Positions 7,319 to 15,631 of a stretch of 32,919 nucleotides of DNA are shown here, piece by piece. Numbering within the stretch: the first letter of the stretch is position 1; every line of letters begins with the position of its first letter. The notes beneath the pieces are model-generated. The model was given only the letters and a program-made list of their open reading frames with translations, did no database searches and was not told where the DNA came from. Where the stretch lies: positions 1 to 32,919 of IMG/VR virus record IMGVR_UViG_3300047480_000911. One strand, given 5' to 3'. Made by a program: the position numbers and the translations under genes. Origin of the DNA: a virus.

Positions 7319-7648
7319 ATGGCATTTGACGCTCAAAAAAATATTGAATATGTTGAAAAACAATTAGCATATTTTATGATGATATTGGGCCTAGACCCAA
7401 ACTCATTAGATACTGTAACTATAGATGAACTATTAGATGCGGCAAGAGACTTTTCTAAAGTCAATAGAGGACAAATTTCAAATATATATAATGTAGTTGA
7501 AAATATTGGTAATACTCCAAAGGAAATATACGCAGGTAGTCCAGAGTATGTTTTTTTAAAAAATCAAAGAATCTTTCTTATTTTAAGTATTAGAAGATTT
7601 TGGTATTGGCGTCAATTAGCATTAGGAGCTTTAAACCGTGAACAATAA
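7319..7648 (+). CDS. Small protein with VxxxLxxxxGLD motif (paralogue 3)
   Basis: A 109-aa protein. NIEYVEKQLAYFMMILGLDP is the third copy of the motif seen at 6621 and 6884. It is longer than the others, with a C-terminal aromatic helix (LILSIRRFWYWRQLALG) that is amphipathic and may contact a membrane or a partner. The segment NTPKEIYAGSPEYVFLKNQ joins the two. It overlaps the next gene, whose GTG start lies inside its last codons. Function unknown. Confidence 0.72.
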   Translation: MAFDAQKNIEYVEKQLAYFMMILGLDPNSLDTVTIDELLDAARDFSKVNRGQISNIYNVVENIGNTPKEIYAGSPEYVFLKNQRIFLILSIRRFWYWRQLALGALNREQ

Positions 7649-8351
7649 TAATGATCAACTTTATTACTCAAAAATAGAAAAAATAGTTAAATATAAGTCA
7701 CTAGGAGAAATTCAAGATACAGTTGACGTTTCTGCTAAAATTTATGAGTATAATAATACTCTTTCTTTAGACCAAAGAAGAGAAGCTCTTGGCAACGACC
7801 TCGCAACGCGTTTTTTTGATCTCTTTGCAAAAGAAGACTCAGCTTGGAACACAAGTTTTGTTTCAGAATTTTATGCTGGGTATGCAGAAATGCTATATCT
7901 TGCAGCAAAACCAGCAAAAACTTTAATGACTAATCCAGCTTTTAATTATGAAATTTCAAAATTGATGAACTCATCAACAGATTTAACTTTAGTCAATAAC
8001 TATCAACTTGATTATTTAGAAAACTTGTTGCAAGACAACGCAGTAAATTGGTCGTATAGTACGGTTACTATGCAGGACATAGAGAATGAAACCGCTGGTA
8101 CATATGATTTTATATTTTTAACAATGTTTGAAATTTATCATGATGTTAGCATGGTTAAAAACTTCTGCAATGCATTGAACTCAAAAGGAACAATGCTCAT
8201 TTCGTATACAAACGACGATGCAAGACTGTATTCAGCAGAAAATGAGTATAGCCAAGCATATGAAATGCACCAAGAGCTAAAGTCAATATCTGGGGTTAAT
8301 GTTTATCACAGTCCAGCAATAACGGGGCATACAGTAGTAATTAAGGATTAA
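7638..8351 (+). CDS. Degenerate SAM-methyltransferase-like protein
   Basis: A 237-aa soluble protein. The C-terminal half reads like the later strands of a Rossmann methyltransferase: YDFIFLTMFEIYHDV for strand 4 and the following helix, then ALNSKGTMLISYTNDD for strand 5. A clear glycine-rich SAM loop (GxGxG) is not visible; the expected place has LTLVNNYQLDYLENLL. It may be a diverged methyltransferase, an inactive partner, or a different fold. The start is the GTG at 7638, overlapping the previous stop by 11 bases, because no earlier in-frame ATG exists and the next is deep inside. The gene continues the oxygenase operon. Confidence 0.5.
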   Translation: MNNNNDQLYYSKIEKIVKYKSLGEIQDTVDVSAKIYEYNNTLSLDQRREALGNDLATRFFDLFAKEDSAWNTSFVSEFYAGYAEMLYLAAKPAKTLMTNPAFNYEISKLMNSSTDLTLVNNYQLDYLENLLQDNAVNWSYSTVTMQDIENETAGTYDFIFLTMFEIYHDVSMVKNFCNALNSKGTMLISYTNDDARLYSAENEYSQAYEMHQELKSISGVNVYHSPAITGHTVVIKD

Positions 8352-8357
8352 TATTAT

Positions 8358-9035
8358 ATGATAGTCATAGATGACTATATCCAAGAAAAAAACTTGCTCT
8401 TAGAGATTGAAAATACTAAAGATTTTTTTCCAGCTTCAATGGGAGAAGAGGACCGAATAGCATCGGTTTTAAATAGTTATCATGATGAAAAAGCAGATTG
8501 TTTTGCCCCTTACATGTTTTGGGATGGATGGCATAAATCTCCAGCTAATACTCCAAGAAAAAGACTGATCCAAGCAATTTGGGAAAAAAACTTACCTTTT
8601 CCTATCGAAGAATTGTGTGGCTTTGAGTATTGGACCAGAACATTTAAGCCAGGACAATATTTGGGTACTCACGTAGATGAAGATACTTTCCTATACGCAG
8701 ATACTAAAATTTTTAGAGGTCCAAAAATAGGGTGTGTATATTATCCTCACTTTAACGATGTTGTAGGTGGCTTTTTGGAACTACATCCGACTGCAGTGTC
8801 AGAAGATACCCTCAACGCTCTTGAAAAAGAAAATATTGATCCGCTCATAGTCCCAATTGAATTAAGGGAAAGAATAGCCTGTAAGCCTAATAGGTTAATC
8901 ATATTTGATGCAGGGCACATTATTCATAATACAACTCCTCCAATAACTGGAATTCGCAGAGTTGTTGTAATTAATGTTTGGCATAAAGATAATCCACCAA
9001 CCGCCATATCAAGTGGAAAATTTTTCTATGAATAA
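8358..9035 (+). CDS. Fe(II)/2OG oxygenase
   Basis: A 225-aa protein with 2OG oxygenase ligands: H105-V-D107 (LGTHVDEDT), a distal His190 (AGHIIHNTTPP) and Arg200 ten residues later (TGIRRVVVINVW). The intervening CVYYPHFNDVVGGFLEL is the major-sheet strand that usually ends in GGxL. Unlike the three tandem oxygenases that follow, it has no C-terminal extension, and its N-terminus starts directly with a strand (MIVIDDYI) as in Rps23 Pro-hydroxylase-like or PKHD-type proteins. It begins 6 bases after the methyltransferase-like gene. Substrate unknown. Confidence 0.82.
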   Translation: MIVIDDYIQEKNLLLEIENTKDFFPASMGEEDRIASVLNSYHDEKADCFAPYMFWDGWHKSPANTPRKRLIQAIWEKNLPFPIEELCGFEYWTRTFKPGQYLGTHVDEDTFLYADTKIFRGPKIGCVYYPHFNDVVGGFLELHPTAVSEDTLNALEKENIDPLIVPIELRERIACKPNRLIIFDAGHIIHNTTPPITGIRRVVVINVWHKDNPPTAISSGKFFYE

Positions 9036-9044
9036 ATTATAATA

Positions 9045-9053
9045 TGATATAAT
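9045..9053 (+). promoter_or_regulatory. Extended -10 promoter, probably leaderless
   Basis: TGA-TATAAT ends 6 nt before ATG 9060, the same geometry as at 545-560. A second TATAAT lies at 9038-9043. No ribosome binding site is present between the -10 and the ATG. A start at +7 would fall on the start codon. The promoter would drive the three tandem oxygenases. Confidence 0.5.
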
Positions 9054-9059
9054 TCATAT

Positions 9060-9983
9060 ATGGAAATATTAAATCCTATAGATCCTTCTAATTTAGGAAT
9101 GGGAATTGTTTTATTTAAAGATGTAGTGCCAGTAAAAAAGTTTTCATATATTAATTATATAGAAAAATTAAAAAATGAAGCCATAAAAAAAGACTATACA
9201 ATTATATATAATGAAGATAAAAAACCACTCTATGCAATTAATAGAAGTGGGCATCGATATAGTCTAGATGATATAAATAAAAGCGCTAGTCATATAATGG
9301 ACTTTGTTTCTAGAGAAACACCAAAAGAAATTATTGAATTATTTTCGCTATGCGAAGAGGCCATGAATGAAGCCCTGCTAAGATATATAGAAATATTTCC
9401 ATTGCTACTGCCCAGTATATGGTGGAGAACCCAAGGTCACATCTTAGCTTATGGTCCAGGAAGTTCTATGGGCCTTCATAGTGATAACGATGTTAATTAT
9501 CAGCCTGGTTTTGAGCCAGATTTACAGCTAGCAACTAGAAATGTTGTTGGAATTATCATATATTTAAATTCATCAGTAGATGACGAAGATCTTCTTCAGG
9601 ACAATGATTATTTAGGTGGAGAAATAGAGTTTGTTTACGCAGGTGTAAAGTATAAGCCTAAAGCTGGTGATATACTTATGTTTCCATCAAATTACCTAGG
9701 GTCACATATGATTCACGAATGCACAAAAGGAAACAGATACGCATATATCGGTTACTATTGCCAGGGTTCTGCAGATCCGGACAGAGGAATAAATATAGCA
9801 AATACATCAGTTCCAATAGGTTCACAAGGGCAAATATGGATGAAAGAACTTGTTGATGATTACATTGATTATATAGAAAATAAATACAAAGAATCAAGTT
9901 CAAAAAAGAATGATCTGTTGATCGCTACAAAAAGAAAGTATAATAGCTCCAAAACAATGAAAGAAGTTGCAGATGCAAGATAA
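9060..9983 (+). CDS. Tandem Fe(II)/2OG oxygenase 1
   Basis: A 307-aa oxygenase, the first of three homologous neighbours. Ligands are H140-S-D142 (GLHSDNDV), a distal His216 (LGSHMIHE) and Arg226 (GNRYAYIGYY). The shared framework is an N-terminal region with a NRSGHRYSLDDI segment (about 61-72), W-W-R before the first strand (121-123), then GHILAYGPG, IYLN in the middle, and YKPKAGDILMFPS before the distal His. The C-terminal 50 residues form a lysine-rich helical tail. The start is ATG directly after an extended -10, so leaderless translation is likely. It overlaps the next gene by 11 bases. Confidence 0.82.
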   Translation: MEILNPIDPSNLGMGIVLFKDVVPVKKFSYINYIEKLKNEAIKKDYTIIYNEDKKPLYAINRSGHRYSLDDINKSASHIMDFVSRETPKEIIELFSLCEEAMNEALLRYIEIFPLLLPSIWWRTQGHILAYGPGSSMGLHSDNDVNYQPGFEPDLQLATRNVVGIIIYLNSSVDDEDLLQDNDYLGGEIEFVYAGVKYKPKAGDILMFPSNYLGSHMIHECTKGNRYAYIGYYCQGSADPDRGINIANTSVPIGSQGQIWMKELVDDYIDYIENKYKESSSKKNDLLIATKRKYNSSKTMKEVADAR

Positions 9984-10854
9984 GAACATAGAAGGAATAG
10001 ATTTAGGTGGCGGAGTTGTTTTATTCGAGTCTGCACTTGACTTAGATTGGGATTATGTTTTTGATCTTTGCACTGAAATAGTTGACAGAGAAAAGGCAGC
10101 AATGTACTCTCCAGCCGTAGATCCTGAAACTGGAAAAGATATCTACGTTAATAAAAGCGGCTATTTCTTTAGCAAAGACAGCATAGACGCCATGCCAGGG
10201 AGAGGTTCAGCAGCGCATCAGGATAAAAGACCAGAAGTAATTAACTTTTTAAATTTTCTAGAAAAAACAAAAGATAAATATTTGTTTAAATATTTTGAGT
10301 TTTACCCATTAGCTTTTAAATGTGTTTGGTGGAAAGTTAAAGGGCATATTGTTTCATACAAAAAAGATGTTTACTTGGGGTCACACTCTGATATAAGTAC
10401 AGATTATATTTATGGAGTTTGGACCCCAACAGATCAACTGGCAATGCGCAGCACAGTAACATGCCTAATTTATTTTAATGATAGTGTTGAATCAGAAGAA
10501 GAGTTAAATGGAAAAAATTTTACCAAAGGTGATCATTATTTTAATTACTTAGATTTAAATATAAAACCTAAAAAAGGAACAATATTATTTTTTCCAGCAG
10601 GATATACAGCCGCACATGAGGTAAAGCCAGTTGGTGAAGGGATTAGATATAGTTATCTTGGTTGGTATAGCCAAGGGACGCCAAACCCAGATGTGAGAGA
10701 AGCTGTGGTTGATCCAATAGAAGAACCAGAACTAGCGCAAATGAGCACAAACATCTACATGCCGACGTATATACAGGACTACAAGGATCATTTAAAATCA
10801 AGAGGATACTCAGAATATTCCGATCAATATAAAGTAACTTTGCCAGGATACTAA
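9973..10854 (+). CDS. Tandem Fe(II)/2OG oxygenase 2
   Basis: A 293-aa homologue of the genes on both sides. Ligands are H138-S-D140 (GSHSDISTD), a distal His215 (AAHEVKPV) and Arg225 (GIRYSYLGWY). The shared N-terminal signature is NKSGYFFSKDSI, then VWWKVKGHI, then IYFNDSVESEEELNG. I chose ATG 9973 over the in-frame TTG at 9967 because ATG is the stronger start. Both lie inside the previous gene's last codons, so translational coupling is likely. The three genes probably arose by tandem duplication and diverged strongly. Confidence 0.82.
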   Translation: MQDKNIEGIDLGGGVVLFESALDLDWDYVFDLCTEIVDREKAAMYSPAVDPETGKDIYVNKSGYFFSKDSIDAMPGRGSAAHQDKRPEVINFLNFLEKTKDKYLFKYFEFYPLAFKCVWWKVKGHIVSYKKDVYLGSHSDISTDYIYGVWTPTDQLAMRSTVTCLIYFNDSVESEEELNGKNFTKGDHYFNYLDLNIKPKKGTILFFPAGYTAAHEVKPVGEGIRYSYLGWYSQGTPNPDVREAVVDPIEEPELAQMSTNIYMPTYIQDYKDHLKSRGYSEYSDQYKVTLPGY

Positions 10855-10856
10855 AT

Positions 10857-11642
10857 ATGCTTGAAACAAACCTAGACATGACAGACGTTGGTTCTGGACT
10901 ATGTGTTGTCAAAAATGCCTTACAAATAGATCAACAATTTTTGTTTGATTATATTGATTTTTTAAAAAAGGCAGAAGAAGAAACGTTCACTTACATAGAA
11001 GAAAATGGCATAAAATACGCCATAAATAAAACTGGTTTTAAATTTGCTATAGACCAAGTATCGTTAGCTCCAGAAAGATTTGTTGATGTACTTGGAGTAA
11101 TGAATAATAGGCCTGTTACACAAGAGCAAAAAAAATTTATTGAAACTTTAGAAGATTTAATGTACAGAATATTGGTTGAATACTGTAAGCATTACCCAGA
11201 CGCAGCAACAGTTTGTTGGTGGCGTAGAATGGGGCATATCGCAACGTATTCTAATGGGCAGGGCATAGGTCCGCACTGTGATGATCAAATTGCGTATGAA
11301 TATAAAAAATCTACACAAAACGAATACCCAAAGCATTCTAAAGTAAGTGTAAATATATATTTAAATGATTCTGTAGATACAGTTGAAGAATTAAATGGTT
11401 ATAATTTTATCGGTGGTCATATAACGCACAGACACGCCAAACATACTCATAAGCCAAAATCTGGCTCAGCTGTGATATATCCTGCAAACTTTATAGGCAC
11501 TCATGAGGTCAGCCCAGTTACACACGGAAAACGAGTAGCATATTTAGGCGCATTTTTATACGGAACCCCCGATAATGCATCTGAAAATGATGGAAGAATA
11601 TGGTTACCCAATCTAAAAAAAGACGCTGGATTAGAGTTTTAA
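10857..11642 (+). CDS. Tandem Fe(II)/2OG oxygenase 3
   Basis: A 261-aa third member of the tandem set. Ligands are H140-C-D142 (GPHCDDQIA), a distal His216 (GTHEVSPV) and Arg226 (GKRVAYLGAF). NKTGFKFAIDQV, CWWRRMGHIATY and IYLNDSVDTVEELNG match the previous gene closely. It is His-rich near 188-198 (GGHITHRHAKHTH), which the others lack and which might bind metal. It lacks the long C-terminal tail of its neighbours. It starts 2 bases after the previous stop. The gene ends the oxygenase block; a new promoter-like element follows. Confidence 0.82.
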   Translation: MLETNLDMTDVGSGLCVVKNALQIDQQFLFDYIDFLKKAEEETFTYIEENGIKYAINKTGFKFAIDQVSLAPERFVDVLGVMNNRPVTQEQKKFIETLEDLMYRILVEYCKHYPDAATVCWWRRMGHIATYSNGQGIGPHCDDQIAYEYKKSTQNEYPKHSKVSVNIYLNDSVDTVEELNGYNFIGGHITHRHAKHTHKPKSGSAVIYPANFIGTHEVSPVTHGKRVAYLGAFLYGTPDNASENDGRIWLPNLKKDAGLEF

Positions 11643-11659
11643 ATTAATTACTATAACGA

Positions 11660-11665
11660 TATAAT
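11660..11665 (+). promoter_or_regulatory. Candidate -10 element before the neck module
   Basis: TATAAT follows the oxygenase block, with an overlapping TATAAC at 11652-11657. The ribosome binding site AAAGGA lies at 11668-11673 before ATG 11680. It marks the change from accessory to structural genes. No -35 was found. Confidence 0.35.
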
Positions 11666-11679
11666 CCAAAGGAAAAAGC

Positions 11680-11964
11680 ATGCTCTATAACCAGCCAGTC
11701 GCATATAGTTCAAACTACACCTATAACGGAACTCTGGTTATAAACGCACCAAGTATTTTAAATCCTATTATTGTAAATAATGTAACCTTTTTTTACCCAA
11801 CAAATCAAGATTTTTCTAATTTTACAACTATAGCTGTTGTCAGTATAGACAGGTCAGTAGATGGAATTATCACAGTCCAAGCCTTGGACGAACAAGTCAG
11901 TGCACTGTCAAGTGCGACTGTTATAGCTTTAACTGGTGAAGCTGAGATTACGATAGTTGCATAA
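11680..11964 (+). CDS. Small beta-rich protein, probably structural
   Basis: A 94-aa protein, rich in Thr, Val, Ile, Asn and Ser, with alternating hydrophobic strands (GTLVINAPS, NPIIVNNVTFFYP, GIITVQALDEQV, AEITIVA). It has no Cys, no signal peptide and no membrane segment. Its composition and position at the head of the structural module suggest a small virion or head-decoration-like protein, but no family is recognised. AAAGGA precedes the ATG. Confidence 0.6.
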   Translation: MLYNQPVAYSSNYTYNGTLVINAPSILNPIIVNNVTFFYPTNQDFSNFTTIAVVSIDRSVDGIITVQALDEQVSALSSATVIALTGEAEITIVA

Positions 11965-11983
11965 AGAACTTACTATAAATAAG

Positions 11984-11989
11984 TATAAT
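11984..11989 (+). promoter_or_regulatory. Candidate -10 element upstream of the connector gene
   Basis: TATAAT 19 nt before ATG 12009. The predicted start near 11996 leaves a 13-nt leader carrying GGAG (12000-12003). No extended -10 TG and no -35 are visible. Confidence 0.35.
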
Positions 11990-12008
11990 TATTTTAAATG
12001 GAGACAAA

Positions 12009-12905
12009 ATGTCCGTTAGCAATGTTTTAGTCAATGATAGCGTAAGGCTTAAAGTTAAGTTTCTTGATCAAGGTGAAGGCGGTGCTCAAGTAGAGGCTGA
12101 TATAGTCTCTGTGCAGGTATTGGTTAAAAATTCAGATGCAGAAATAATAGTAAACACTTCGGCCACACTTCTTTCTGGGTCAGAATATTACTACGACTTT
12201 ACTCCTAGTGAAGCAGATACGTATACTGTAACTTTTACTGGTACAACAAGTTCTGGAAGCAGCATAGTATCTAAGTTAACTCTTTACGCAAATACTACAA
12301 CTACTGAATATAAGCCTACGGTAACCTTGAGAGCAGATGAAACTATTATATTTGCTCCAGATCTATCTCCCCTTTATCTAGACCCAGAAGAATTAGTTTC
12401 TATTTTTCCTGACGCATCTTTGATTGAAATAGGAGAAATGATTTATCGTTATTCTTTAGAAGTAAAAGAGATTTATGGTTTAAGTGGGGATGAAGATGGT
12501 TCAACTCTTCCTTTTGTAATTTTAGAATATATTAAAGCCGCTTCTGCTTGCGAACTAAGTAGAACTTATGGTTTTGGTGGAGATGATGAACTTTCAATCA
12601 AACTTGCTGATCTCGAAATCACTAATAGATCTGCACCGAGAACAATTGCAACTAGATCTAACGCAACGACCTGGTGTCAAATAGCAGCATCCTTAAGAAG
12701 AGAAGTTCTTGCAAAGAAAGTCTCAATGAGAGGTGTACAGCCTAAAAACTTGCCAAATAAAAGAATTGCAACCTCAGGCAAAACACTTGATCCACAAACT
12801 GGTCAATTAATCTATTTGTCTGACAAAGAATTGTATGGACCAGGTAAAAAACCATTGCAACAAGATGACCCAATGCCAGACAGAAGACTGCGCCAGTATG
12901 ATTAA
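12009..12905 (+). CDS. Neck or head-tail connector-like protein with N-terminal Ig-like domain
   Basis: A 298-aa, two-part protein. Residues 1-100 read as an Ig-like beta sandwich (VNDSVRLKVKFLD, YYYDFTPSEADTYTVTFTG, SIVSKLTLYA). Residues 130-215 are helical (LDPEELVSIFPDASLIEIGE, FVILEYIKAASACELSR), as in phage head-tail adaptors. The C-terminus (240-298) is basic and polar, with KNLPNKR and PDRRLRQYD. Gene order (adaptor, completion, terminator, sheath, tube) supports a neck role. It overlaps the next gene by 8 bases. The exact component cannot be fixed. Confidence 0.5.
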   Translation: MSVSNVLVNDSVRLKVKFLDQGEGGAQVEADIVSVQVLVKNSDAEIIVNTSATLLSGSEYYYDFTPSEADTYTVTFTGTTSSGSSIVSKLTLYANTTTTEYKPTVTLRADETIIFAPDLSPLYLDPEELVSIFPDASLIEIGEMIYRYSLEVKEIYGLSGDEDGSTLPFVILEYIKAASACELSRTYGFGGDDELSIKLADLEITNRSAPRTIATRSNATTWCQIAASLRREVLAKKVSMRGVQPKNLPNKRIATSGKTLDPQTGQLIYLSDKELYGPGKKPLQQDDPMPDRRLRQYD

Positions 12906-13278
12906 TACAAAAAGAGTTTTTAGAAATATCCTAAAAGAATGGGGTCATGACGTTCTATTGCAGAGAAGGTTATCTGATGACAATCTATATTCTGATGTAT
13001 TACAAAGAGTTACTACAAGACACGTAACTGCAGCGTCAAGATATCTTGCTTCTTCAAAAGAGGAAGAAAATGAAGGAGTAATTATAAATTCAGATAGAGT
13101 ATACTATTTTGAAGCAGAAATTAATCCAAAATCCGGCGATAGAATTTATGAGGGTTCTCTTTCATTTTTAGAAGACTACGTACTCTATGTTCTTGAGGAA
13201 TGTTATCCAGTAAGAGGAAGATATGGAAAAATTGAATACTGGATGTGTGGAGCAACAAAGGAAGAACCAGCGAGTTAA
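12898..13278 (+). CDS. Neck or head-completion-like protein
   Basis: A 126-aa protein starting at ATG 12898 (MINTKRVF). An upstream in-frame ATG at 12835 lies wholly inside the previous gene and was not chosen. It has an N-terminal helix (FRNILKEWGHDVLLQRR) followed by a small beta domain (RVYYFEAEINPKSGDRIYEG). This is the size and style of head-closure proteins that sit between connector and tail terminator. No motif proves it. Overlap with the previous gene suggests coupling. Confidence 0.5.
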   Translation: MINTKRVFRNILKEWGHDVLLQRRLSDDNLYSDVLQRVTTRHVTAASRYLASSKEEENEGVIINSDRVYYFEAEINPKSGDRIYEGSLSFLEDYVLYVLEECYPVRGRYGKIEYWMCGATKEEPAS

Positions 13279-13280
13279 AA

Positions 13281-14870
13281 ATGTTAATAGTATCACCTGG
13301 ACAATTCGTAGAAATACCATTTACATATAAATCTGGTTATGAATTTGTCGATCCAGAAACAAATATTACAGTCTTTTTAAGAAGAGGTTTTGCTGGAGTT
13401 GGACCAGTTATTTTAGGCCCTTATATTTATGATATAGAATCAGCGACTTCAGCAAGCCCAGGATATATACAAAATTTTAGCTCAACAGATTATTTAGAAA
13501 GACTGTCTGAAGGATCATTTTATTTAAAAATAAAAATTCCAGACAATTTATTTGATGGAACTTATGTTGTTGAAATAAGTTCAAAACTAAATGGAGTAGC
13601 AAATATCAAAGAACATGCGCTGCAAGCCAAAGCAGTTGTCGCTACTTCTGAAACAGATTACTCTATGTTTGGAAAAAGTTTATCAGTAAATTCAAAATCA
13701 ATTTATAAACCGGTAGATCAGTTTGACACTAATAACATTGTGCTAATTGGTCATACAAATGCGATAGAACCGTATGGAATAAAAAAAATAACATCTATTC
13801 AAGAAGCAGTAAATATATTGCGAGCTGATATTAATTCCCCTTTACTTAGGGGAGTATTTGACGCATACACTTGTGGGGCAAGAGATATTTATATTATGTC
13901 CGCTGGTTATATGAATGAATATGAAGAAAAAGTTTCTGAAAGAAATACTGCAAAATATAAAGATACTGTAAATGATACATTTACTTTTTATGAACTGTAT
14001 TATAATAGCTTATCAATATGCTATAACCTGCTACAGCAGTACGATTTTATAGACTTTGTTGTGCCCTTAGAAGCTAGTATGATTAATACTGGTACAGTCA
14101 ACTTTGCTAAACAGCTCGCTAATTTTTGCAACAAAGTGCAGCAAGATAGTGGAGAGGTTGTAATAGGAGTGCTCGGATCAAGAAATGACGGCATAAATTC
14201 AGCAGATGTAACGACGTTATTAACTAAAGATTTTGAGTTAGAAAGCACTATTGATTCAAATGGATTTATAACTAAAGATACTGGTAAGTATTTGGTTTTA
14301 ATTTATGGTGAAGCTATATTTTCGCACAAGCAAATGCAACTAAGCTATAGTTCTTCTTTAGCCGCAGCAACAGCTGGTATGTTAGCATCAACTCAAGTAA
14401 ATTTTGGTATAAGCAATCAAAAAATTTCTTCAGCACTTTCTGCATTCGGAACAGATTTAACAACATCACAAGTAAAATCCTTAAATGATAAAGGGATAAA
14501 TTGTGCAACTAAAGGCGGTAGATCAAGAAGATTTGCTGGCCCATACGATGTTTATATAAGCGGAGATTTTACTCAATCAATAAGTGAGTCATTTAAAGAT
14601 TCATCTAATGTAAGATTAGCTGCTATGGTCATATCTGAGGTCCAAGCAATAGGTAAAAATTCAATAGGAAAATTTGGATATTCAAAAATTAATACAAAAG
14701 TAGAAGCTTTATTAAATTTTCTTAAAATTAATGATATAATTAGAAACTACAGTCTAGATATGTACGCAGACAAAAAAGAAAAAGGAAAGATATATTTCAA
14801 TATAACCCTAGTATCATCTAGAACCTTGAGAGAAATATCTTTTAACGTAGCTTCAGGAAGAGGCGCATAA
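13281..14870 (+). CDS. Sheath-like tail protein (second sheath homologue)
   Basis: A 529-aa protein. An N-terminal beta domain (about 1-110) is added in front of a sheath-like body. The body has ITSIQEAVNIL, GVFDAYTCGARDIYI, a central YDFIDFVVPLEASM region, LVLIYGEAIFSH and then SSLAAATAGMLASTQVNFG. It closes with KINDIIRNYSLDM and GKIYFNITLVSSRTLREISF, the typical sheath C-terminal domain layout (beta strands after a helix). It differs from the main sheath (15696) in length and sequence, so it is probably a neck-proximal or baseplate-proximal sheath-like protein. I chose ATG 13281; an earlier ATG at 13245 lies in the previous gene. It shares one base with the next gene's ATG. Confidence 0.6.
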   Translation: MLIVSPGQFVEIPFTYKSGYEFVDPETNITVFLRRGFAGVGPVILGPYIYDIESATSASPGYIQNFSSTDYLERLSEGSFYLKIKIPDNLFDGTYVVEISSKLNGVANIKEHALQAKAVVATSETDYSMFGKSLSVNSKSIYKPVDQFDTNNIVLIGHTNAIEPYGIKKITSIQEAVNILRADINSPLLRGVFDAYTCGARDIYIMSAGYMNEYEEKVSERNTAKYKDTVNDTFTFYELYYNSLSICYNLLQQYDFIDFVVPLEASMINTGTVNFAKQLANFCNKVQQDSGEVVIGVLGSRNDGINSADVTTLLTKDFELESTIDSNGFITKDTGKYLVLIYGEAIFSHKQMQLSYSSSLAAATAGMLASTQVNFGISNQKISSALSAFGTDLTTSQVKSLNDKGINCATKGGRSRRFAGPYDVYISGDFTQSISESFKDSSNVRLAAMVISEVQAIGKNSIGKFGYSKINTKVEALLNFLKINDIIRNYSLDMYADKKEKGKIYFNITLVSSRTLREISFNVASGRGA

Positions 14871-15610
14871 TGCCACAAAATTATCCAATATTTCCAACAC
14901 CAGGAATAAACGAAGCAAGTTTTGATAGATTATCTGGCAATCTTCCTCCACTTCAAGCTCAAGGAAATTTAACATACATTGAATTTATTTCTGCTGTTAA
15001 AGCATTGTGGGAAAATGCATATCCAAATATTAAAATAAAACCAGTTCAAAATGGAGACTACGCAGAATACCCAGTGATCGCTTATGGTCTTGAGCTTAGA
15101 AGGGCGCATTCAGTAGAGCCAAAACCTAGAAGTAGAATATCCCCTGCAAAAGATGTAGTTATTTTTGGCCAAAGATTTCAAAATATAATATCCTTTACTG
15201 TAATAACTAAAGCAGATTCTGGAGAATTAAAGGGTTCATCAAGTAGATATTCTGGTCCAGAAGTAGCAGAAAAAATAATTGAAACATTTGAAGACTTCAT
15301 GCTTGAATATACCCCAGTTTTTAAAAGATTAGGGGCTTCTGAATTAGTATATGCCAGAAGATTATCTGATTCAGAGGAAAACCGAGATGCTACAGATGTT
15401 AATAAAAGAACTGTAACCTACATGCTAACAACCGAAAAGCTTATAGGTATGGAAGTGGGAACAATTGAAAAGATCGTCATTGACGTACGTAGATATATGG
15501 CCGTTGAAAAAGAGATTTGGGACGATTTTTACCTTGGATCTACACCAACATATGATGGGACTGAATTAAACATTATTGATTTAAATCAATCAGCTACACC
15601 AGATTCATAA
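14870..15610 (+). CDS. Tail-completion or terminator-like protein
   Basis: A 246-aa protein located just before the sheath, where many myoviruses encode the tail terminator. A proline-rich N-terminus (about 1-30) is followed by a mixed alpha/beta core (YIEFISAVKALWENAYP, QNIISFTVITKAD, AEKIIETFEDFMLEYT). The core ends with TVTYMLTTEKLIG and IEKIVIDVRRYMA strands. No motif is diagnostic, so the assignment rests on order and fold impression. Its start ATG overlaps the previous stop (TAATG). Confidence 0.5.
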   Translation: MPQNYPIFPTPGINEASFDRLSGNLPPLQAQGNLTYIEFISAVKALWENAYPNIKIKPVQNGDYAEYPVIAYGLELRRAHSVEPKPRSRISPAKDVVIFGQRFQNIISFTVITKADSGELKGSSSRYSGPEVAEKIIETFEDFMLEYTPVFKRLGASELVYARRLSDSEENRDATDVNKRTVTYMLTTEKLIGMEVGTIEKIVIDVRRYMAVEKEIWDDFYLGSTPTYDGTELNIIDLNQSATPDS

Positions 15611-15631
15611 GTATTGTGCTTTGTTTTGAAA

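Noticed and set aside
12835-13278. Longer start for the 126-aa neck protein
   Set aside because: The extra residues come from out-of-frame reading of the previous gene. ATG 12898 gives the usual small overlap.
13245-14870. Longer start for the sheath-like protein
   Set aside because: It would overlap the previous gene by 34 bases and add Cys-free random-like residues. ATG 13281 directly follows the previous stop.
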